Shown here one piece after another: positions 1 through 9,688 of a stretch of DNA of 64,000 nucleotides. Each line of letters opens with the position of its first letter. Positions within the stretch are counted from its first letter, which is position 1. The stretch is taken from the NCBI RefSeq assembly GCF_005217615.1, contig NZ_SZNK01000001.1, positions 2,499,501 through 2,563,500 on the forward strand. Reading direction: 5' to 3'. A program made the position numbers and the translations under genes. Source of the stretch: Brevibacillus antibioticus (GTDB lineage Bacteria > Bacillota > Bacilli > Brevibacillales > Brevibacillaceae). The notes beneath the pieces were generated by a model. The model saw nothing but the letters and a program-made list of their open reading frames with translations, was not told where the DNA came from and did not search any database.

Positions 1-39
1 TCGAACCGGATACTGTAGTTTTTTTTCATAGATCCACAT
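1..39 (-). CDS. cotJC: Spore coat protein CotJC, first 13 codons (partial)
   Basis: The reverse strand opens with ATG at 39 and reads MWIYEKKLQYPVR before leaving the window, which matches the N-terminus of CotJC, a manganese-catalase-like spore coat protein. It follows cotJB at about 20 bases, the usual cotJA-cotJB-cotJC order, with a purine-rich ribosome binding site (AGAGAGGG) before the ATG. Only the start is present; the catalytic part lies outside. Confidence 0.8.
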   Translation of the reverse strand, partial: MWIYEKKLQYPVR

Positions 40-60
40 CGGTTTCGTTATCCCTCTCTT

Positions 61-333
61 CTAAACTTGCCAAGGCCATGGATCATCATTCCACTGCCAC
101 GGATAGCCTGAATAGCTGCGGCCAAGATTTTGCAAAGGCCCGTACAATTTCTCATATTCGTTCGCCAAAACCCAGCGCTGCTCCGTTAAATCATTAAACT
201 GGTGAAGCGCATTCTGATCGGTGGGATGCGTATCTAAATAAAGACTGAGCTCTACCAGTACAAAGTCAATCGCTTGCAGCTGTTCAAGCAATGCGTAATA
301 TTGTTCATCGCCAAATCTATTTTCAGCTGTCAT
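61..333 (-). CDS. cotJB: Spore coat protein CotJB
   Basis: This 90-residue protein carries the CotJB-family pattern: an N-terminal helical part (YYALLEQLQAIDFVLVELSLYLDTHP), a middle part with ALHQFN and a tryptophan/proline-rich tail ending WNDDPWPWQV. CotJB is a small coat component made in the mother cell and needed for assembly of CotJC. It overlaps the cotJA stop by four bases, which suggests translational coupling. Confidence 0.9.
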   Translation of the reverse strand: MTAENRFGDEQYYALLEQLQAIDFVLVELSLYLDTHPTDQNALHQFNDLTEQRWVLANEYEKLYGPLQNLGRSYSGYPWQWNDDPWPWQV

Positions 334-557
334 AAGTGCCCCCTCCCTAAATGACTCAGTCTGGGATCATAGGGGCTAAAAAGTGCCGGCCATAACGTAC
401 CTAATTTCAACGCTTCCATCGGACTGTATTGCGGCAAGTTCTCCGGCTGAAACGTCATGAACAGCTGAGGGGGCACCTGGTAGGTCTTTACCCGAATCGG
501 CGGACAAGGATCAAAGGGACCAACGTATGGAAAGTAGTCGCGTGTTTGCGAATGCAA
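330..557 (-). CDS. cotJA: Spore coat associated protein CotJA
   Basis: This 75-residue protein contains the CotJA signature: PFDPCPP near residue 16, VKTYQVPPQLFMTFQPENLPQYSPMEALKLGTLWPALFSPY in the middle and a short polar tail. The start is a TTG at 557 placed 9 bases after AGGAGG. It is the first gene of the cotJ operon. In Bacillus subtilis the operon is under sigma-E; I could not identify a convincing sigma-E promoter by eye. Confidence 0.88.
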   Translation of the reverse strand: MHSQTRDYFPYVGPFDPCPPIRVKTYQVPPQLFMTFQPENLPQYSPMEALKLGTLWPALFSPYDPRLSHLGRGHL

Positions 558-747
558 TGCTAATATCCTCCTCCAAATTGCAATGTCTGTTCCTTCATGA
601 CTACACTATGCAGCCCACCCAGTAGGCGTGATTCCTACTCCCAAAAGAAAAACCGCTCTCCTCCATATTGATACAAGTACGAGAAGGGTGTGAGGAAACC
701 ATAAAGAAAGAAAGCAAAAAAGAAAGGCATTCGCCTCCCCCTCTGCT

Positions 748-1629
748 TCATCCCGTCACTTGCAAGCGCCCCATCATGCCGCTTTCTTTGTGTCCCGGGA
801 TCGTACAATAAAATTCATAGGTTCCTTCCTCCAATGCCTTCCACACGCTTTCAACAGCTTCTCCTGGTTTGGCGTGCAAATGAACTACGCCCTCACCCAT
901 TGCTCCATGATGATGTTCGTTGCTTGATTCTGAAATCGTTACGATTTTTCCTTGCGACACAAGCTCGATATCGTGCTCTACATTGCCATCATTTTGAAAG
1001 ACGACTTTGATCTCCGTATCTTTTTTCACGATAAAGTGGTTCGGTTTATACGAAAAGTCGACGGCTGTAAGATTGATTTCTGTCGTGCGATCGCCTGCAA
1101 AAAGAGCCGGGGATGGAAACGATAATGATTGAAACCAGAAGAAGACGGCAAGCAGTAAGACAACTGGAGTAGCTGGATGATGAAAAAAGGAGGACCACTT
1201 CGTTTCTTTGTTATTGAAATCAATCAGCTTGGCTACAAGCAGCATACATACGGTAAAGAGCATGACGAAAACAAACAGGAGAGGCTCTACTTTTTCACCG
1301 GGAACCATCTCTCCCAGCATGGCGCCCATCATCCCGCCCATGACGCCCGATAATATTCCTTCAACAATACTCAGGATCGACAACGGAACTCCTAGTAAAA
1401 AACCAGCCAGCCCACCTGCCAGCATTCCCCACATGGTGGATACATAAAGGTCCCCCCGGTAAACATCGCCGAGGATCAACCCTCCGATTAAACCAATCAT
1501 CATACTGACTGACATCGTGCTCATCATGCCTTGCATATGATCGATTCCCTGCTTTCGTCGCCATATAAACCCTGTGAAGCAAACATAAGCGACACCGACA
1601 TAGATCAGGACCTGATATACCGCGTTCAA
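748..1629 (-). CDS. Polytopic membrane protein with C-terminal cupredoxin domain
   Basis: The protein has about six hydrophobic segments in its first 170 residues, rich in Gly-Met pairs (for example GVMGGMMGAMLGEM), followed by a cupredoxin fold. Type 1 copper ligands are visible: His in NVEHDIEL, then Cys, His and Met in YCTIPGHKESGMMG. A second His-rich loop (NEHHHGAMGEGVVHLH) lies between them. The likely start is TTG at 1629, 5 bases after GGGGGTGG, giving 293 residues; an upstream start at 1695 would add 22 residues without a good ribosome binding site. The cupredoxin part would lie outside the membrane. The role is probably copper binding or electron transfer; no partner is encoded next to it. 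Confidence 0.7.
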   Translation of the reverse strand: MNAVYQVLIYVGVAYVCFTGFIWRRKQGIDHMQGMMSTMSVSMMIGLIGGLILGDVYRGDLYVSTMWGMLAGGLAGFLLGVPLSILSIVEGILSGVMGGMMGAMLGEMVPGEKVEPLLFVFVMLFTVCMLLVAKLIDFNNKETKWSSFFHHPATPVVLLLAVFFWFQSLSFPSPALFAGDRTTEINLTAVDFSYKPNHFIVKKDTEIKVVFQNDGNVEHDIELVSQGKIVTISESSNEHHHGAMGEGVVHLHAKPGEAVESVWKALEEGTYEFYCTIPGHKESGMMGRLQVTG

Positions 1630-1703
1630 GATACCACCCCCGAGTATATTCCCCTCATTGTAAAGTATGTCCTCCACCAACAAAGTAGGACACAACGAAC
1701 GTG

Positions 1704-1732
1704 AAAACCCTCTGACTGCTGTCGAGAGGGCT
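1704..1732 (-). terminator. Terminator after the MHYT-GGDEF-EAL gene
   Basis: On the minus strand AGCCCTCT and AGAGGGTTTTC form a stem with an 11-base loop, placed about 26 bases after the stop codon of the three-gene signalling operon. Confidence 0.55.
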
Positions 1733-1757
1733 CACACATTTACTATTTCGTTTTTGC

Positions 1758-4217
1758 TTACGCTTCTTGGCTGAGATGCGTTCTTATGGGAACAAAAAAC
1801 ACTCGCTCCACCTCATTCGCTGATAATGGGCGACTGTAATAGTACCCTTGAATTTCCTTGCAATGATTTTCTGTCAAAATATCCAACTGATCCTTCGTTT
1901 CAATTCCTTCTGCAATTACCTCCAATTTCAGATGCTTCGCCATCGAAATAATGGTGGCCACAATAGCTTTATCGTTATCATTTCGAGACAGGTCTGTGAT
2001 GAAGGAGCGGTCGATCTTTAACTTGTGGATCGGGAACTTTTTCAAATAGCTCAATGAGCTGTAACCGGTTCCAAAATCATCCAAGCTAATTCTCGTTCCG
2101 ATTTTGTTTAACTCTTGCAGGATACTGATCGATACTGCCGAGTCCATCATCATGCCCTCCGTGATTTCCAGTTCCAAAAAGTGTGGGGCCAGCTTGGTTT
2201 CCTCGAGGATATTTTTGATGTACGGGACCAGGTTCTGTTGGTGGAATTGATGGGAGGACAAGTTGACGGAGATGGGTATCAACGGTCCCCCTCCATCATG
2301 CCACTGCTTCATTTGCCTGCATGCTTCGCGAAGCACCCATGTACCGATCTCATAGATCAACCCTGTCTCTTCAGCAATAGGGATAAACACTCCTGGCGAA
2401 AGCATCCCTTTGATCGGATGATTCCACCTGACGAGCGCCTCCACTCCAATCATGCGATTACTTTCCGAATGAAATTGAGGTTGATAGTACACCACCAGCT
2501 CTTTTCGTTCAATTGCTTTTCTGAGATCACGTTCTATTTCAATATTCTCCAGCAATTGGACATCGAAATCTGGCGTGTAGAACAGATGACCATTTTTTCC
2601 CTGTTTTTTCACCTCGTACATGGCCGTATCCGCTTTTTTGAGTAGCGCGACAGCATCCGTTCCGTGGTCTGGGAATATCGCCGTTCCAATACTTGCTGAT
2701 ATGTAAAATTCACTGTCTTTTAGCGAGAAGGGCTGTTTCAACGCTTCAATGATCTTGTCCGCTAAACTCGCCGCTTCCCTGCGGTCCGCTCCTGTTTCGC
2801 AGAGGACGGTAAATTCATCTCCACCCATGCGGGCAATTGTTGCGTGGTACCCTTTCGCACTTTTTGCAATTCTGTCGCTGACCCCCTGCAAAAAGATATC
2901 GCCGTAGGAGTGACCCAAGGAATCATTGATCATTTTGAAACGATCGATGTCGATAACCATGACGGCAAAGCTCAATGAATCTTGGCTGCCTTTTTCAATG
3001 GATTGATGAAGAACTTGGTTAAACTTTCTTCGGTTCGGTAAGTCGGTCAGCTCATCGTGATAAGCTAAATACCTGATTTTTTCTTTCACGCGATTCTCTT
3101 CGGTAATATCCTTTACAATGATGTGATTCCCCACCACCTCTCCCTCAACCTCAACCGGGACATTGAGTACACTCAGCTCTACGCGATTTCCGTTCGGATG
3201 AAAGATGGTCGTCTCAAAATTATTACGATTGGGCTGAAAAGACCGGGCAAAAGAATCTTTGGTGATGTCCCTTTTCTCCTCAACAATATGCATGCCAATT
3301 TTCGATACATGTTGATTGATGAACTCTTCCTCCCGCAGTCCACCAATCTTCGTGACAGCTGGGTTCATTTTGATAATACATCCACCTGTATCTAAGGAAA
3401 TAATGCCGCACTCATTATTTTTATAAAGGGAACGATACCAGCTTTCACTTTCCTGAATGACCGTATCTTTTTGCGAGAGTCGTTTGTTAATAAACAAGCC
3501 GAACAATGTAATACCGATCAGCAAAAAAGTGACCCATACAATGATATAGGCCAAGGTCTCCGGCTCAATTTGCGTTTCCACTTCTGTTGTCGGCAGCTCT
3601 CTTTCGTGGAAATGCGCTGCAACCATCCCGGTGTAATGCATACCCACGATTGCGGCTCCCATAATAAGTGAGCTGCCCAATTTGTATACATACGCGTATT
3701 TCGATTGTTCACGGCGAAAGTAAAACAAGAGCCAAAGTGCCGCTACTGAAGCAGTCGCTGCGATGATAATAGATAAAATGACGATCCACATATTGTATAT
3801 AGTTTTGATAATCATCGCGGCCATTCCAAGGTAGTGCATCCCAGATATTCCAGCAGCCATAAGAATTCCCGCGATTCCTAGCTGTCTCGCATGTAAGTTG
3901 CTTTTCGTGACGGTAAACAGGGCAATGCTTGAGACATAAATGGCAAGAATGACAGATAGGATGACATACTCCATGTCATACAGAACCTTAATGAGGAGGG
4001 TAAGTGCCAGCATTCCAACAAAATGCATGGACCATATTCCGACCCCCATCGTTGTGGCAGCCAAAATCAACCAGCGTAGCTGATGCCCCCCCTTACTTGT
4101 ACTCACTCTGGCTGCCAAGTTGAGAGCAGAAAAAGAAGCTGCAACCGCGATTAAATAAGATAGTATCACAAGGAAACTGTCGTAGGTCCCATGTATCTGG
4201 TGATCCAACTCCTTCAC
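1758..4217 (-). CDS. MHYT-PAS-GGDEF-EAL cyclic-di-GMP signalling protein
   Basis: The N-terminal third is an MHYT sensor of about seven membrane helices with three motifs (SMHFVGM, GMHYLGM, GMHYTGM), thought to bind a metal and sense a diatomic gas. A PAS domain (about 255-375), an intact GGDEF site (MGGDEF, about 465) and an EAL domain (VEALVRW, DDFGTGYSS, EVIAEGIET) follow. No RxxD product-inhibition site stands before GGDEF. The GTG at 4217, 5 bases after AGGA, places HQIHGTYDSFLVILS at the start as in other MHYT proteins (819 residues); the longer frame to 4352 would overlap the upstream gene. It is third in an operon with a chemoreceptor and another GGDEF-EAL protein. Which activity dominates cannot be told from sequence. 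Confidence 0.88.
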   Translation of the reverse strand: MKELDHQIHGTYDSFLVILSYLIAVAASFSALNLAARVSTSKGGHQLRWLILAATTMGVGIWSMHFVGMLALTLLIKVLYDMEYVILSVILAIYVSSIALFTVTKSNLHARQLGIAGILMAAGISGMHYLGMAAMIIKTIYNMWIVILSIIIAATASVAALWLLFYFRREQSKYAYVYKLGSSLIMGAAIVGMHYTGMVAAHFHERELPTTEVETQIEPETLAYIIVWVTFLLIGITLFGLFINKRLSQKDTVIQESESWYRSLYKNNECGIISLDTGGCIIKMNPAVTKIGGLREEEFINQHVSKIGMHIVEEKRDITKDSFARSFQPNRNNFETTIFHPNGNRVELSVLNVPVEVEGEVVGNHIIVKDITEENRVKEKIRYLAYHDELTDLPNRRKFNQVLHQSIEKGSQDSLSFAVMVIDIDRFKMINDSLGHSYGDIFLQGVSDRIAKSAKGYHATIARMGGDEFTVLCETGADRREAASLADKIIEALKQPFSLKDSEFYISASIGTAIFPDHGTDAVALLKKADTAMYEVKKQGKNGHLFYTPDFDVQLLENIEIERDLRKAIERKELVVYYQPQFHSESNRMIGVEALVRWNHPIKGMLSPGVFIPIAEETGLIYEIGTWVLREACRQMKQWHDGGGPLIPISVNLSSHQFHQQNLVPYIKNILEETKLAPHFLELEITEGMMMDSAVSISILQELNKIGTRISLDDFGTGYSSLSYLKKFPIHKLKIDRSFITDLSRNDNDKAIVATIISMAKHLKLEVIAEGIETKDQLDILTENHCKEIQGYYYSRPLSANEVERVFFVPIRTHLSQEA

Positions 4218-4251
4218 CGCTTTCCTATTGTTAATCTGGATGGTCTCACAC

Positions 4252-6699
4252 CTAGACCATGCTGCCTGATTCACCATAACAATTTCTCTGTAGGTAGGAA
4301 TCGATTTCTTTCGTGGGCAGTGGTTTACTGTAGTAGTACCCTTGGACTTCATTACACATTTGTTCCTTTAGAAAACCAACATGTTCTTGTGTTTCTACAC
4401 CCTCTGCAATAACAGCAATTTTCATGTTGTGTGCCATATGGATGATCGTTTTAATAATCGCTTGATTTCGTGGATTCAAATTCCGGACAAAGGATTGGTC
4501 GATTTTTAGCCGATCGATCGGAAATTGACTTAGATAGCTCAAAGAACTGTAGCCCGTCCCGAAATCATCGATACTGATGCTAATCCCGAGACCTTTCAAG
4601 CGATTCAAAATCCGAATCGTATAGTCAACATTTAGCGCCATGCTTTCCGTGATTTCCAGCTCCAAGTATTGCGGAGATAAGCCCGTTTCTTCAAGGATCG
4701 AGGTAATCATCTCAATAAGATTGTTTTGCATAAATTGGCGTAAGGATATATTCACCGCAACCGCCAGCTCGGTAAAGCCTGCTTCCTGCCACTCTTTTGT
4801 CTGTTGGCATGCCGTTCGCACTACCCATTCTCCAAGTGGTACGATTAAGCCGGTTTCTTCTGCGATCGGGATAAATTGAATAGGTGGGATGAGACCAAGG
4901 TCTGGATGTTCCCAACGAATCAACGCCTCCATGCCAATAATCTGACCCGTGCGCAACTGAATCTTCGGTTGGTAGTGTAGCGTAAATTGTTTCTCATCCA
5001 AAGCTTTTCGCAGCTCTCTTTCAAGCTGTAGCTTTTTGGCTAAAATCTGATGTAGTTCCTCCGAGAAAAATTGATAATTGTTTTTCCCTTGCTCTTTTGC
5101 CAAATACATGGCAGCGTCCGCATGCTTCAATAGCGCTTCAATATCATCTCCATCTTCTGGATACATGCTGATGCCGATACTTGGTGTGATAAAGATTTCG
5201 ATATGGTCTAACGTAATCGATTCGGACATGCTGGTGATGATTCGCTGCGCAATTTCACCAACTTCTTCGTGTGTGACACCTGTGAGAAAGATGGCAAACT
5301 CATCTCCGCCTAGTCGAGAAACAGAATCTTCTTTCCGCAAACAACCGATGAGACGATTTGCTACCGCTTGTAAAAGAACATCCCCTATGGAGTGGCCAAG
5401 CGTGTCATTGATGTTTTTAAATCGATCCAAATCGATGAACATGACGCCGATTTTCTCATCTTTGTGTTTTGCCTTGAGCATTGCCTCTGCCAATTTTTCA
5501 TGAAAAAGCGTTCGATTAGGCAGGTTGGTTAAGGAGTCGTAATGGGCCATGTAGCGAATCGTTTCTTCCGCCTTTTTTCTCTCGGTTATGTCAATCATGG
5601 AGCCTACCATCTCCACGATTTCTCCGTTTTCCTCAATAGGTGACAACGTAATGTAATAATCATTTCCAGATAGTTTCAGTTCGAAGGTAACGGGCTCGCC
5701 AGCGAAAGCTCTACGAAAACAGCTTTCCATTTGCTCCGCTACCTCATAAGGAAAGATTTCATACGACGTTTTTCTCAACATCCTCTCAGACGTTAGCCCG
5801 AGCTCTTCCGCAATTTTCCCTTCACACAAGGTATAAGTGATGTTCCCTTTCGGATCTGTCACGATCTTGAACACACAGTTTTGCAAGTTTTGGACCGTCC
5901 TGCGAAAATCGTTCTGCAATGCTTCTGCCAAAGCTGCCTCTGCTTCAATGCGGTCGGTAATATCCGTACGGATCGAAACATATTGATACGGAACTCCCCG
6001 GTCGTCTAGAAAGGGCACGATGGTCGTATTCATCCAGTATTCATTGCCGTTTTTGTCGCGATTTTTCACTTCACCCTTCCAGACTCGTCCTTGCTTAATC
6101 GTTTCCCACATCAGTTTAAAGAACGACTTGGAATGATAGCGAGAGTTAATGACCCGATGTGTATTCCCAACCAATTCATCCATTTCGTATCTGGAGATTT
6201 CACAAAACTTGTCGTTTACATAGGTAATGACGCCTTTGTCGTCGGTAATCGCTACAATCGAAGATTCATCCAATGCATTTTTGATATCGTGCAAGTCTTT
6301 CATCGTCTTGGAAAGAGACTCTTCCATCTGCTTTCGTTTCGTGATATCCGTCCCGATTGCCACGTACTGATAAAGGAATCCACTGTCGTTCATGAACGGA
6401 ACTAACGTCATGCTCAGCCAATATTCCGAACCGTCCTTTCCTCGATTTTTCATCTCGCCTTTCCATACTTTTCCTCGGCTGATGGTATCCCATAGTGATT
6501 TAAAATAGTTTCGTGGATGGAAGCCGGAATCGACAATGTTATGGTTCTTTCCGACTAGTTCCTCTCTACTAAACTTGGATATTTGACAGAAGTTGTGATT
6601 GACGTAGGTGATGATTCCTTTTTCATCTGTGATCGAAATAACAGAAGACTCTTCCAATGCAGACAATGCATACTTTACATCTCTGATTTGTTTAAACAC
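4252..6699 (-). CDS. PAS-PAS-PAS-GGDEF-EAL cyclic-di-GMP signalling protein
   Basis: This 815-residue cytoplasmic protein has no membrane helix. Two closely related PAS/PAC units (about 9-125 and 136-250) look like a recent internal duplication (ALSALEESSVISITDEKG versus IKNALDESSIVAITDDKG); a third PAS spans about 265-375. GGDEF is intact at 464-468 and is preceded by RKED at 455-458, the RxxD inhibition site. The EAL domain has MEALIRW near 591 and DDFGTGYSSL. The start is GTG at 6699 behind GGGGGTG. It sits 24 bases after the chemoreceptor stop and 34 bases before the MHYT gene, so the three are probably co-transcribed. Confidence 0.9.
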   Translation of the reverse strand: MFKQIRDVKYALSALEESSVISITDEKGIITYVNHNFCQISKFSREELVGKNHNIVDSGFHPRNYFKSLWDTISRGKVWKGEMKNRGKDGSEYWLSMTLVPFMNDSGFLYQYVAIGTDITKRKQMEESLSKTMKDLHDIKNALDESSIVAITDDKGVITYVNDKFCEISRYEMDELVGNTHRVINSRYHSKSFFKLMWETIKQGRVWKGEVKNRDKNGNEYWMNTTIVPFLDDRGVPYQYVSIRTDITDRIEAEAALAEALQNDFRRTVQNLQNCVFKIVTDPKGNITYTLCEGKIAEELGLTSERMLRKTSYEIFPYEVAEQMESCFRRAFAGEPVTFELKLSGNDYYITLSPIEENGEIVEMVGSMIDITERKKAEETIRYMAHYDSLTNLPNRTLFHEKLAEAMLKAKHKDEKIGVMFIDLDRFKNINDTLGHSIGDVLLQAVANRLIGCLRKEDSVSRLGGDEFAIFLTGVTHEEVGEIAQRIITSMSESITLDHIEIFITPSIGISMYPEDGDDIEALLKHADAAMYLAKEQGKNNYQFFSEELHQILAKKLQLERELRKALDEKQFTLHYQPKIQLRTGQIIGMEALIRWEHPDLGLIPPIQFIPIAEETGLIVPLGEWVVRTACQQTKEWQEAGFTELAVAVNISLRQFMQNNLIEMITSILEETGLSPQYLELEITESMALNVDYTIRILNRLKGLGISISIDDFGTGYSSLSYLSQFPIDRLKIDQSFVRNLNPRNQAIIKTIIHMAHNMKIAVIAEGVETQEHVGFLKEQMCNEVQGYYYSKPLPTKEIDSYLQRNCYGESGSMV

Positions 6700-6723
6700 A
6701 TGGCACCCCCGCCTGTTCTCGCA

Positions 6724-8415
6724 TTACAATTGAAACTTACGAATGGAATGCTGCAGCTCTTCTGCCATTTCGGCGAGTGTACGGGAAGCGGTTGTAATCT
6801 GTTCCATAGAAGCTGTTTGTTCTTGTACAGAAGCAACTACGCTTTGCGTGTTTTCCGCTGCCATTCTTGAAACATGCGCAATTCCCTCTATAAATTCCAC
6901 TACGGAAACCGTTCCGTTATTGGCTTCATTGATTTGTCCTGACATTTCTTGTGTTCTTTTCGAGACTTCGTCTACTACTCCCAAAATTTTATGGAAGGCA
7001 ACCCCAGCTTGTTCGATCATGATGACTCCTTCTTGAACAGCTACGTCCCCCTGACTCATGACGTGAATCGCCTTTTCCGTATCTCTTTGAATGTCCCCGA
7101 TGATGGAAGCGATCTGCGAAGCGGCTTGCGCGGATTGCTCTGCTAATTTGCGAACCTCATCTGCTACGACCGCAAATCCTCTTCCCTGTTCTCCCGCTCT
7201 CGCCGCTTCAATCGCTGCGTTTAACGCCAATAAATTCGTTTGACTCGCGATTTCCGTAATAATCGAAACGATTGAGCCGACTTCTTTTGATTTTTCGCCG
7301 AGCATATTGACCACTTCGCTAGAAGAGCTCACTCTTTGATTAATCTCATTCATTTGTTCGATTGATTTGGCAACCACTTCATTGCCTTCGGTTGCTGTTT
7401 TGTTCGCTTCAACGGATGAGCTGATCGCATGCTCCATGCTCGTTGATACTTGCTGCATAACTTGCGAGATACTTACGGCAATCTGTGTGGCATTCTCTGC
7501 ATCATTTACTTGCCTCTCAGCACCTGCTGCAATACCTTGGATTGATTGGGATACGTGCTCTGCTGTCTGACTTGTTAATTCGGAGCTGGCTGTCAATTCC
7601 TCGGAGGATGCGGCTACTTGTTGTGAATGGAAGGAGACTCTTTCTAATAAATCTTGCAAATTGTGCTTCATTTGGGAAAAATGGCGGGCAAGTTCACCGA
7701 TTTCGTCTCGATTCTTGATATGAATATCTGCTTGTGCCAAGTTCCCTGCGGCAATTTGTTCTGCGGCTTGCGTGATCAGTAAAACGGGACGAGAAATGGC
7801 ACGTCCAATCATGAAGGCGATACCTACTCCTGTGAGAAGAGCAAGCAAGCTAAGCGAGACAACCAGGAGCTTTGTAGATTGAATACCGCTATCCAGCTCG
7901 GCTATATCTTGTTCCAATAGCTTCTGTTCGAGAGCAACAAATTCTTGGGCTTTTTGAATAAACATTTCGCCGACTGGCGTACATTCATCTCTGACCAAGC
8001 GCGTGTACTCTTCTACCTTGTTTTGTTGTTTTAACGCGACAACCCGATCAATAATCTTCTCGTGTTGGGCATGCAGCTCGTTCATCTCTGTTACAAGTTT
8101 TTGCCCTTCCGAATTCATACCCATTTTGGATAGTTCGGAAGTAAGCTCTTTATAGCTGTCATTTGCCTTCGTATACCCCGCCAGGTAGCTGTCATCGCCT
8201 ACAATGACGTATCCTCGTGCATACTTTTGTCGTTCACTGACACTTGCAATAATGTCCTTGGACAGCATCTCCTTGTTAATTCGGTTTTCAATCATTGTCC
8301 GATAACGGGAATCGATGGATGAAATCTGAGAATAACCAATGCCTGCTACTGCCACTAAAAGTAATAACACTGCCAAAAATCCTAAAAAAAGCTTTTTCCT
8401 TACCGTCAACTTCAT
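6724..8415 (-). CDS. Methyl-accepting chemotaxis protein
   Basis: The protein has a positively charged N-terminus and membrane helix (residues about 8-28), an extracellular four-helix/CHASE3-like sensor of about 150 residues, a second helix ([22 protein letters not shown]), a HAMP segment and a methyl-accepting signalling domain whose hairpin tip reads [39 protein letters not shown]. The ATG at 8415 ([10 protein letters not shown]), 11 bases after GGAGG, is preferred over the ATG at 8433, which has a poor ribosome binding site. It is first of a three-gene operon with two GGDEF-EAL proteins, linking a receptor to cyclic-di-GMP turnover. The ligand is unknown. Confidence 0.92.
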   Translation of the reverse strand: MKLTVRKKLFLGFLAVLLLLVAVAGIGYSQISSIDSRYRTMIENRINKEMLSKDIIASVSERQKYARGYVIVGDDSYLAGYTKANDSYKELTSELSKMGMNSEGQKLVTEMNELHAQHEKIIDRVVALKQQNKVEEYTRLVRDECTPVGEMFIQKAQEFVALEQKLLEQDIAELDSGIQSTKLLVVSLSLLALLTGVGIAFMIGRAISRPVLLITQAAEQIAAGNLAQADIHIKNRDEIGELARHFSQMKHNLQDLLERVSFHSQQVAASSEELTASSELTSQTAEHVSQSIQGIAAGAERQVNDAENATQIAVSISQVMQQVSTSMEHAISSSVEANKTATEGNEVVAKSIEQMNEINQRVSSSSEVVNMLGEKSKEVGSIVSIITEIASQTNLLALNAAIEAARAGEQGRGFAVVADEVRKLAEQSAQAASQIASIIGDIQRDTEKAIHVMSQGDVAVQEGVIMIEQAGVAFHKILGVVDEVSKRTQEMSGQINEANNGTVSVVEFIEGIAHVSRMAAENTQSVVASVQEQTASMEQITTASRTLAEMAEELQHSIRKFQL

Positions 8416-8540
8416 AATAGTTGTTTCCTCCATCGTAATATAATCCCTTTATCTTATGTAACGGCATTTTCTATAGGTCTTTTGACCTTTTTATCAAATA
8501 ACATTATTCTGTAACATTTCTGGAGTTCTTTTCGACAAGG

Positions 8541-8573
8541 AAAAAGCCCCGACTGCCAAGGCAGACGAGGCTT
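8541..8573 (-). terminator. Terminator of the nuclease gene
   Basis: A stem of AAGCC, CG and CTGCC blocks with two mismatches and a short loop is followed on the minus strand by a T run, about 40 bases after the nuclease stop. Confidence 0.7.
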
Positions 8574-8610
8574 ACATTTCCATATATCCGGCTCAAGCTT
8601 CTTACATGTC

Positions 8611-9321
8611 TTATCGTTTTGGCGCCCGAAAACCTGCTTGCTGCGCTTCTTCCTCCGTCGCAAACCACATCTCCGCATTTGTTTGCTCATAGCTAGCGGA
8701 GCCAGGAACGTGATAGATTTTCTCGCCTTTGCTATTGATATTGCCCTTGATGGTCTTGCCTTCTGGTGGTGCGGTGTCGGCTGTGGTATTGTTCTTGGAC
8801 TGTTTTTTTGGTTTGGCTTTTTCCTTAGGAGCCCCTGCCTCCTGCCCTTCCAAAGCCCACAGTCCGCGATTCTGCTCCCGCGCCTCCCGCTCCGCAGCCA
8901 AGAACAGCTCTGCTTGGGCTACATTCGGTGGGATCGTCATAATTCGGGCGTAGCCGTCACGAACGAGCTTTTCATTGACAAAGGTGCCGTCTTCCAAATA
9001 TACGTAAGCAAGCAAACGCTTGTATTTGTCATAGGGCTCGACATCGAACCTCAGCTTAACCTTCTTGCCCGTTAAAAGCTCTTTGGAGTAATTGCTCGCT
9101 TCCTTCCCGTACGGTTCGACTGGATGGTTCGGTTTCACTGTTTCTGGGGTATCTACGCCAATCATCCGGACTTTTTCCCCGCTATCCAACTCGAATGTAT
9201 CGCCATCGACCACTCGTTTGATCACAGCATCCATCTCGCCGTTAGCTTCTGGTTGGCCGGACGCTCCACATGCAGATAGCAAAAGAGTCAGTGCGAGCAA
9301 ATACATAGTAAATCGTTTCAT
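8611..9321 (-). CDS. Thermonuclease-family lipoprotein
   Basis: A lipobox (LLLSACG, Cys 18) predicts a secreted, lipid-anchored protein. Residues about 33-155 form a staphylococcal-nuclease domain with the expected acidic and basic pocket residues ([35 protein letters not shown]). The tail, after a Lys/Pro linker, has [19 protein letters not shown]...[16 protein letters not shown], a small C-terminal module often attached to such nucleases and wall proteins. It probably degrades extracellular DNA or RNA at the cell surface. It is a single gene with its own terminator. Confidence 0.9.
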   Translation of the reverse strand: MKRFTMYLLALTLLLSACGASGQPEANGEMDAVIKRVVDGDTFELDSGEKVRMIGVDTPETVKPNHPVEPYGKEASNYSKELLTGKKVKLRFDVEPYDKYKRLLAYVYLEDGTFVNEKLVRDGYARIMTIPPNVAQAELFLAAEREAREQNRGLWALEGQEAGAPKEKAKPKKQSKNNTTADTAPPEGKTIKGNINSKGEKIYHVPGSASYEQTNAEMWFATEEEAQQAGFRAPKR

Positions 9322-9404
9322 AAACTTCCTTCTCCTCTTCTATGTTGCATTGTTTTCCAGCGTAGTGGATTTGCTAACATAGGTCAATAGGAGCGTTCCT
9401 AACG

Positions 9405-9434
9405 AAAAAAACGACCTTCTCGCAAGGTCGTTTT
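9405..9434 (-). terminator. Terminator of the 34-residue membrane peptide gene
   Basis: AAAACGACCTT and AAGGTCGTTTT pair around a 5-base loop, with T runs on both strands, so it may end transcription from either side. It lies 18 bases after the small gene. Confidence 0.75.
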
Positions 9435-9451
9435 GTCTATACGTCCAGACT

Positions 9452-9556
9452 TTAGTCACGATCGGCGCTAAACAAGAACAACAGGACGACCACGACAATA
9501 ATAATCCATATAAATTCCTCGTTTTCGCGATCAAAAAAACCGTCGAACAGACCCAT
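9452..9556 (-). CDS. Small single-span membrane peptide (34 aa), sporulation-peptide-like
   Basis: The reading frame is MGLFDGFFDRENEEFIWIII then a run of Val/Leu and SADRD. An 8-base spacing from GGAGG to the ATG and a terminator just downstream make it a convincing gene despite its length. The pattern of a short polar head starting M-x-LF-x-G followed by one hydrophobic helix resembles YjcZ-type sporulation peptides and the 29-residue peptide at 35377-35466. Function is unknown. Confidence 0.7.
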   Translation of the reverse strand: MGLFDGFFDRENEEFIWIIIVVVVLLFLFSADRD

Positions 9557-9688
9557 GGTGGAGTCCTCCTTTCCTTCTCGCTACAGCCTATGCAAAAGGC
9601 TAGACGCGTGCCAGTAGTTGGAAGAGCCCAAAAGTGAAATGCGTGTTCAAAAGACGACTGTTTTGAAAAACCTGTACGGATATTCTAT

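Noticed and set aside
8454-8690. A 78-codon minus-strand frame over the end of the nuclease gene
   Set aside because: It overlaps the nuclease 3' end and passes through the nuclease terminator.
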